Made by a program: the position numbers and the translations under genes. Below the pieces are notes generated by a model. It worked only from the letters and a program-made list of their open reading frames with translations, had not been told where the DNA came from and searched no databases. A stretch of DNA of 11,043 nt from Cylindrotheca closterium (taxonomy: Eukaryota; Bacillariophyta; Bacillariophyceae; Bacillariales; Bacillariaceae): the NCBI GenBank assembly GCA_933822405.4, contig CAKOGP040001996.1:836-11878 (forward strand), given 5' to 3'. This document shows positions 7,353 to 11,043 of the stretch, one piece after another; position 1 is the stretch's first letter; every line of letters begins with the position of its first letter.

Positions 7353-7639
7353 CCAACTTTTCGCGGGACCTCACATGCCCCGAATTCACCCTGCCACGTC
7401 GCGGGAGAAGTCTTTACCCCTTTGGGAGACTTGAGCAACTTCTGTTCAAAATGCAGATGCCTCAAATGGTTCAAACTTGTTGTTGACTCACCGCTTCACA
7501 GTACTTGACCTTTACAGCCGAATATTTCACCGGCAATCGAATGCCCATAGAGTAGCATATTAACGATTAATGTCTCAGTTATTATTATTAGGAGCATGAT
7601 AGGAATCGTTTTCGGATACCCTTTGTGCCCTGGGGCCCT

Positions 7640-8178
7640 TGCCTGTCTTTCTTTTGCTCATCTTGGTCCTTTGTTTTCCAGTTGAAAACAACCTCTTTTT
7701 CGGCGTCGCTACGGCCGCTCCGTGTAGGAGAAGTACTAGAGGTGCTGTTTTGGAACCCGGATTTGCTTGTGGTTTTTAATTGTGTGAATATAGGTATGAG
7801 ACATTGGGGAAAACCGAACTGACGAAATAGTGGTGTGAGGCTTGTGTGAATATCTGATTCTTTGTTCAACGGATAAGCACGAGCCCACTGTACTGGTGTA
7901 GCATAGACCGCGACGCAAGCAAGTGTTTCCTTCAGCTGACTTGCAGGGTCCAAACTTAAGATCAACATAGACATTTGTCTTCAATCTTGGATACTCCAAC
8001 TGATATTGTACAGGGCAAAAACGGCGAGACCCTTGAACAACCGACCAATCACAAACGGCACGTTGAGTTGTCTTCTCCAGGGTGCGACGAGCACATTCAA
8101 TACTGGTTCTCCATCGACGAGCAAGTTGATCCGGCTTGATGAGATAGGATTTTCCGGAAGTTTGTACGCCACATACGA
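7640..8178. repeat. Right copy of the X block, direct repeat of 1-539
   Basis: It matches 1-539 base for base as far as I can see, including the 4-bp frameshifting duplication. The right copy continues past the point where the left copy is cut, so it shows what lay beyond the breakpoint before the Y element tail was joined there. Confidence 0.95.
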
Positions 8179-8206
8179 CATTGTTGCTGTCCCCTAAAAC
8201 TTGCAT
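7790..8206 (-). pseudogene. Ty1/copia-type integrase fragment, frameshifted and truncated
   Basis: The minus-strand reading from an ATG at 8206 gives a region that resembles the stretch before and into the integrase core of diatom copia-like polyproteins. It has IKPDQLARRW, then a helix with RRTLEKTTQR, then YPRLKTNVYVDLKF, in which the Asp of YVD sits where the first catalytic Asp of the DD35E triad is expected. A TTGC duplication (plus strand GCAAGCAA, 7915-7922) shifts the frame. The matching continuation (VYATP, WARAYPLNKESD, FGFPQCLIP) is in the next frame. Homology stops near 7790, where the second catalytic Asp should follow, and the frame continues into segment Z. No glutamate region, RT or protease is attached. 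It is a dead fragment. The family call rests on remembered motifs. Confidence 0.65.
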
Positions 8207-8341
8207 AGAAAAACAAAAAAGAAAAACAAAAAGCACTGAACCAATCGGAACTTTGCAAACGGTCTTTGTAGCCTAAGTACTAGAGTCTACGTAGAAATTG
8301 CTTAAGTTTTTATCAATTCAACGGCATTTCACTTTTTTACA
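8207..8341 (+). promoter_or_regulatory. Putative promoter and 5' UTR of Y'
   Basis: This lies between the integrase remnant and Y'. It holds an A-rich run (about 8210-8232), a CCAAT-like AACCAATCGG at 8239-8248, and the motif shared with Y: AGTACT and then TACGTAGAAA across 8276-8297, 44 nt before the ATG. The equivalent Y flank has AACCAACCAG at a similar place. Only the motif comparison supports a regulatory role. Confidence 0.45.
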
Positions 8342-8824
8342 ATGGGGAAGTATACATCATTGAAGGTTGTTTCAACGACTGCCAACAAGGCGGGCGGGTC
8401 CAGATCCAAATCGGTTTCTGTCGCCAAAAAGAGCAGAAAGAAAAGATTGGAAAATGCATCTGCAGTTGATTTACGTCAACCTAAGGACAGGGATCCTAGT
8501 GGTAACAATGATTCGGAGATTCAAGAGTTGATAGCATCCCTTCCCCCACTGATTGATTTTGGTCTCTCTACTCACGACTTGGTTGCTATCGGCTACAACT
8601 ATAATTCAACTAAGATTTTGTTTGGCAACTCCATTTTCAATCAATGGATGGAAAGTCATAACAATCGGTGGACCCAAGCGCTCCCAAGGTTTGACAGCCC
8701 GTTCAAGGACCTCTACGCTAACCTTTCAGTTGAAGTCAGGGTCAACATGCTATTCGCTCAATATGCGAACAATTGGCGGCGAGTGTTAAAATTCTTAATC
8801 TTGCTTTTTGATGATGATTGTTAG
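8342..8824 (+). CDS. Y': intact 160-aa paralogue of Y, function unknown
   Basis: The ATG at 8342 has A at -3 and G at +4. The first 37 residues align with Y without a gap and include MGK, serine/lysine-rich sequence and VAKKS.KKR at 27-35. After a four-residue insertion, QPKDRDP follows at 46-52. The middle (58-120) differs from Y: it lacks the charged helix and instead has ELIASLPPLIDFGLSTHDLVAIGYNY. The C-terminal motif returns at 124-150 (LY....VE....ML..Q....WRR.LK), matching Y 108-133 with a one-residue gap. The end (LILLFDDDC) is hydrophobic and then acidic. No catalytic motif or signal peptide is recognised. The basic N-terminus suggests a nuclear or nucleic-acid-binding role (inference). 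The copia element begins 67 bp after the stop, so the native 3' region, including any TTA tail, may have been displaced. Confidence 0.75.
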   Translation: MGKYTSLKVVSTTANKAGGSRSKSVSVAKKSRKKRLENASAVDLRQPKDRDPSGNNDSEIQELIASLPPLIDFGLSTHDLVAIGYNYNSTKILFGNSIFNQWMESHNNRWTQALPRFDSPFKDLYANLSVEVRVNMLFAQYANNWRRVLKFLILLFDDDC

Positions 8825-8891
8825 AAGTAAGCGATCCACTGCCGCCTGCAATCTACCTGTTCAATTGATTGCAATTTAGCTGTCCAGGTAT
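8825..8891 (+). other. Short 3' flank of Y' before the copia element
   Basis: This is 67 bp from the stop codon to the proposed LTR edge. It contains CAATTGATTGCAATT. It does not resemble the Y 3' flank or module M. If the LTR edge is right, this is the remaining native 3' UTR. Confidence 0.4.
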
Positions 8892-9369
8892 TGTTGCCTT
8901 CTAAGTATGTGAATTTACAGTATATAGAAGTATATAGATCAATCAGAGATCCTACTTTATCAACCAATTCACTCGTTGCTTGCAATATATTATAAAAAGT
9001 GAGAACAATCTGTCAACTTTTGACTTTGACTATTTCTTCTCCAGCTCAGTGGAAATTCTCAGAATTCTCTCTACGTCGGCCTGATATGCTGCAAGTTCAA
9101 TGTGTTTCTCCGTTCACCTTCCACTGTAGTTGGTACTTTGATTAGTATCCAACTTTGGTTCTTGCTTGAATCTTGATTTCTTACATCATCAACAAGATGA
9201 TTTCCATAGAAATATGATCTGTATTCTGACTCGCCACGCGCGATATTTTTAGTTGCATCAGTCTTCATTTTTAGTCGTATCAGTCGACATCTTTTCTCTA
9301 TCGTTCACATGTATTTTCTTTTTCTCATTTCTCCAAATATGTACTTCAAAAATCCTAATATATCCAACA
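8892..9369 (-). mobile_element. Candidate 3' LTR of the copia element
   Basis: On the minus strand the segment starts TGTTGGATATATTAGG at 9369, 63 bp after the polyprotein stop, and ends AGAAGGCAACA at 8892. This gives TGTTG/CAACA termini typical of copia LTRs and a length of 478 bp. A TATA-like stretch on the minus strand (TTTTTATAATATATTGC, about 8982-8998) would leave a short R-U5. The partner 5' LTR lies beyond the window, so the ends and any 5-bp target duplication cannot be verified here. A 65-codon ORF inside is probably chance. Confidence 0.55.
9246..9289. repeat. Two 22-bp imperfect tandem repeats in the LTR
   Basis: TTTTTAGTTGCATCAGTC at 9246 and TTTTTAGTCGTATCAGTC at 9268 begin adjacent 22-bp units that agree at about 18 of 22 positions. 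They lie in the presumed U3 part of the LTR, where tandem enhancer-like repeats are common. Confidence 0.6.
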
Positions 9370-9384
9370 CACTCCTGCCGTTTC
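9370..9384 (-). other. Possible polypurine tract
   Basis: The minus strand reads AAACGGCAGGAGTG immediately before the proposed LTR start TGTTGG. It is purine-rich but interrupted. Position, not sequence, is the main support. Confidence 0.35.
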
Positions 9385-9432
9385 ATTAACATAGTTGATG
9401 ACAACGGAACATCAAAGGAAATTGCGTTGCTC

Positions 9433-10734
9433 CTAATCTTGTTCTCCTTGGATCAATGATCTGAATTCCAAGAAATTTTGTCCCTGTAGAGGTTTGCTCA
9501 TGAAATCTCCCCACATCTTTTCAGTTGGACAATATTCAATAGTCACATTTTCTTTCTTGACTTGATCAGTCATAAAGAAATATCCAATGTTCAAAGCTCG
9601 GCTTTGCTTTCCGGCACTATCATGTCCATCCTTTTCCAATAGAATTGAACTCTTGTTATCCTGATATAGGATGTTCTCTTTAACAGGATAACCTTGTGCT
9701 TCCACAAATAATTTTGTCCACAATATCTGTGTCGCAGCATCATCGACACCAATCAATTCGGCTTCTGTTGAACTTCGACTGTTCAGTTTCTGTTTCTTTG
9801 AGATTATTTGTAATCCTCTTTCACCCATAGTCAATACACCTCCAGTGTGACTTCTGAAATCTGGATGAACTGCAAATGATGCATCAATATACCATTTGAA
9901 AGTTCGTAAATCTTTTGCACTCAGCGTCAGGTGCATTCCCTTTGTTCCATTCAGATAATGCATCAGCTTCACTAGCTTCTTCCAATCAGTTTGATTTGGC
10001 TTCTGCACTCTTGTAGAAAGTACTGAAATAGTTGGAGCAATATCCAATCTCGCTCTCTTACTCAGAAATAATCCTTTGGCAATGAATGTGTGAAATGTTT
10101 CACGTTTTTCATCATCCAATTTTTCTCCTTTTCCGATTGATAATATATCATTACTTGCTGGTGTCTTACACCCTTCATTTTCCTTGAACTTCACAGGAAA
10201 TTCATTCAACATTCTATTGACATAGTCATCCATTCGAATTTTCACTTTCCCCCTTTTACTGAAATCTAGGGTCATTCCCAAATATTCGTGAATTTTTCCT
10301 CGCTTAGATTTGACTGGTTTGATTGAACCATATTTTTTATTCATCCATTCACAAAAATCATCATTCACTTTTGGATTGATGTGGCTTGATAACAGATCGT
10401 CCACATGAAATCGAATAGTTTGTTGTTTGCCATTCACAATCTTGTTGGCAATGCATCCATCATATGAATTGAAAATAAAACCATGTTTCTCCATGTCTCC
10501 TCTCAACTTTTTGTACCAGAGCATAGAGGCCTGTAACATCCCATAGATGGCTCGCAATACTCTCACGTAAATCACTCGTTCTCCGTTCTCAATTACAACG
10601 TAATCACGATACCTTGGCTCCAGTTGTATCATCATGTCGACCAATAATCCAGTGATCTTCATCATCACTGTCAATTCTTCATCCATTGGCATTTGAGTTT
10701 GAATAAATGCATTTGGAATGTCCAAAGACATCAT
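9433..10734 (-). CDS. Ty1/copia polyprotein, reverse transcriptase palm to RNase H (downstream of nonsense codon)
   Basis: The 433 residues counted from the first Met after the stop cover most of the RT and all of RNase H. RT motif A is SLDIPNAFIQ with Asp 5. RAIYGMLQASMLWY (61-74) matches the LYGLKQAP region. FHVDDLL (109-115) holds the Asp 112-Asp 113 pair of the YVDD-type site. YLGMTL (151-156) and the RARLDIAPTISVLS block (227-240) follow in the usual order. RNase H shows YIDAS (Asp 284), SSTEAEL (Glu 324) and LYQDNKS (Asp 359), then YFFMTDQV and TEKMWGDFMSKPLQG near the end. A Gly sits in NIGYFF where related elements, as I recall them, have Arg. The stop is 63 bp from the LTR. All key residues I can name are present, so this part is well preserved. 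True initiation would be far upstream, not at this Met. Confidence 0.9.
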   Translation of the reverse strand: MMSLDIPNAFIQTQMPMDEELTVMMKITGLLVDMMIQLEPRYRDYVVIENGERVIYVRVLRAIYGMLQASMLWYKKLRGDMEKHGFIFNSYDGCIANKIVNGKQQTIRFHVDDLLSSHINPKVNDDFCEWMNKKYGSIKPVKSKRGKIHEYLGMTLDFSKRGKVKIRMDDYVNRMLNEFPVKFKENEGCKTPASNDILSIGKGEKLDDEKRETFHTFIAKGLFLSKRARLDIAPTISVLSTRVQKPNQTDWKKLVKLMHYLNGTKGMHLTLSAKDLRTFKWYIDASFAVHPDFRSHTGGVLTMGERGLQIISKKQKLNSRSSTEAELIGVDDAATQILWTKLFVEAQGYPVKENILYQDNKSSILLEKDGHDSAGKQSRALNIGYFFMTDQVKKENVTIEYCPTEKMWGDFMSKPLQGQNFLEFRSLIQGEQD

Positions 10735-10737
10735 ATC

Positions 10738-11043
10738 TCATCCTTCATACGCATCAATCACACATGTGATCATAATCGCTTCCAATGCTGCAGTTGGACT
10801 TGAAGTATCCTCTCGAGATAACCATTCTCGAGTTCCATCTCCTTTATAGACACATCTTCCTTTTATTTCACCAGTGTTTTTCTCAGCTAATAACATCATA
10901 GCATCTTGGGCTCTTCTTTTTTCCAAATCAGTCATGTCTTCAACATGAATTGGTTCCCAACATTCTCTTTGTATCAATTGGTCAAGCTCTTTCATCACAG
11001 CCTTATTACCTTCTTCTTTGAATATTTTCAGTCCCTTATTTAG
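10738..11043 (-). pseudogene. Ty1/copia polyprotein, N-terminal part of the reverse transcriptase, ending at an in-frame TGA
   Basis: The frame is open from the window edge (11043) to a TGA at 10740-10738 and is the same frame as 9433-10734. It includes KGLKIFKEEG and then MKELDQLIQ, LLAEKNTGEIKGR (the Lys-x-Arg fingers motif), WLSREDTSSPTA and IDAYEG. This is the usual lead-in to the DIPNAF motif that follows four codons after the stop. TGA probably replaced CGA by one C-to-T change at a CpG. Gag, protease and integrase of this element would lie further to the right, outside the window. The element cannot make a full polyprotein without readthrough. Confidence 0.85.

Larger units (their letters stand above)
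5323..7590. repeat. Array 2: four tandem copies of a 567-bp unit
   Basis: Units lie at 5323-5889, 5890-6456, 6457-7023 and 7024-7590, with a partial fifth continuing as Z at 7591-7785. Each unit is segment Z (about 196 bp), a short joining stretch of about 30 bp, the 3' coding end of Y on the plus strand, the Y proximal 3' flank, and M ending in (TTA)4. The units look identical to one another. As in array 1, every unit boundary falls immediately after the TTA tail. Confidence 0.95.

Noticed and set aside
942..7590. CRISPR array or centromeric satellite
   Set aside because: Periods of 877 and 567 bp with gene fragments and no short repeat-spacer alternation rule out CRISPR. Units built from coding pieces, a promoter and retroelement parts are unlike a simple satellite, though satellite-like behaviour cannot be fully excluded.
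8197..8236. Extension of the integrase frame to a GTG at 8236 (MLFVFLFCF...)
   Set aside because: GTG is not a credible start in a eukaryote, and the A-rich run on the plus strand creates the Phe/Leu-rich reading. The ATG at 8206 or an interrupted upstream frame is more reasonable.
9071..9268. Minus-strand 65-codon ORF inside the LTR
   Set aside because: It lies wholly within the proposed LTR with no recognisable domain. Short open frames are expected by chance.

Overview
Origin. The window reads as nuclear DNA of a unicellular eukaryote, most likely a diatom or other stramenopile. The right end carries a Ty1/copia polyprotein whose wording (SLDIPNAFIQT, FHVDDLLSSH, SSTEAELIG, TEKMWGDFMSKPLQG) resembles the diatom CoDi-type copia elements as I remember them. 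There is no bacterial operon structure, and the intact start codons sit in eukaryotic (Kozak-like) contexts. Almost everything to the left of the copia element is recently duplicated or rearranged repeat DNA. The taxonomic call is inference.

Layout. (1) 1-539: an X block, made of a segment of unknown origin (Z, 1-146) joined to a broken copia-type integrase fragment (147-539, minus). (2) 540-1339: a complete 147-aa gene of unknown function (here called Y, minus, 789-1232), its 3' region running out to a (TTA)n tail at 540-562, and its 5' flank. (3) 942-5322: five tandem copies of an 877-bp unit. Each holds the first 97 codons of Y (minus), the Y 5' flank, a 340-bp LTR-like block and a plus-strand copy of the Y 3' end (module M) ending in (TTA)4. 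(4) 5323-7590: four tandem 567-bp units made of Z, the Y coding tail, the Y 3' region and M-(TTA)4. (5) 7591-8206: Z plus integrase again, identical to 1-539 over 7640-8178. (6) 8342-8824: an intact paralogue of Y (here Y', 160 aa, plus). (7) 8892-11043: the 3' end of a minus-strand copia element, with a candidate LTR (8892-9369) and an RT-RNase H coding region with one nonsense codon.

How the parts relate. Y and Y' share an ungapped 37-residue basic N-terminus, a QPKDRDP motif, a C-terminal LY...VE...L..Q...RR..K motif and a 5' flank motif at equal distance from the ATG, so they belong to one gene family that I cannot name. The Y 3' end (M plus (TTA)n) occurs ten times. It always stops at the same tail, but it is joined to three different downstream sequences and is cut at different 5' points. 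That pattern suggests a 5'-truncating retroposon, or repair-driven template switching through M. The two arrays meet exactly at an M block. The exact identity of the array units and of the flanking 539-bp repeats means either very recent amplification or an assembly problem.
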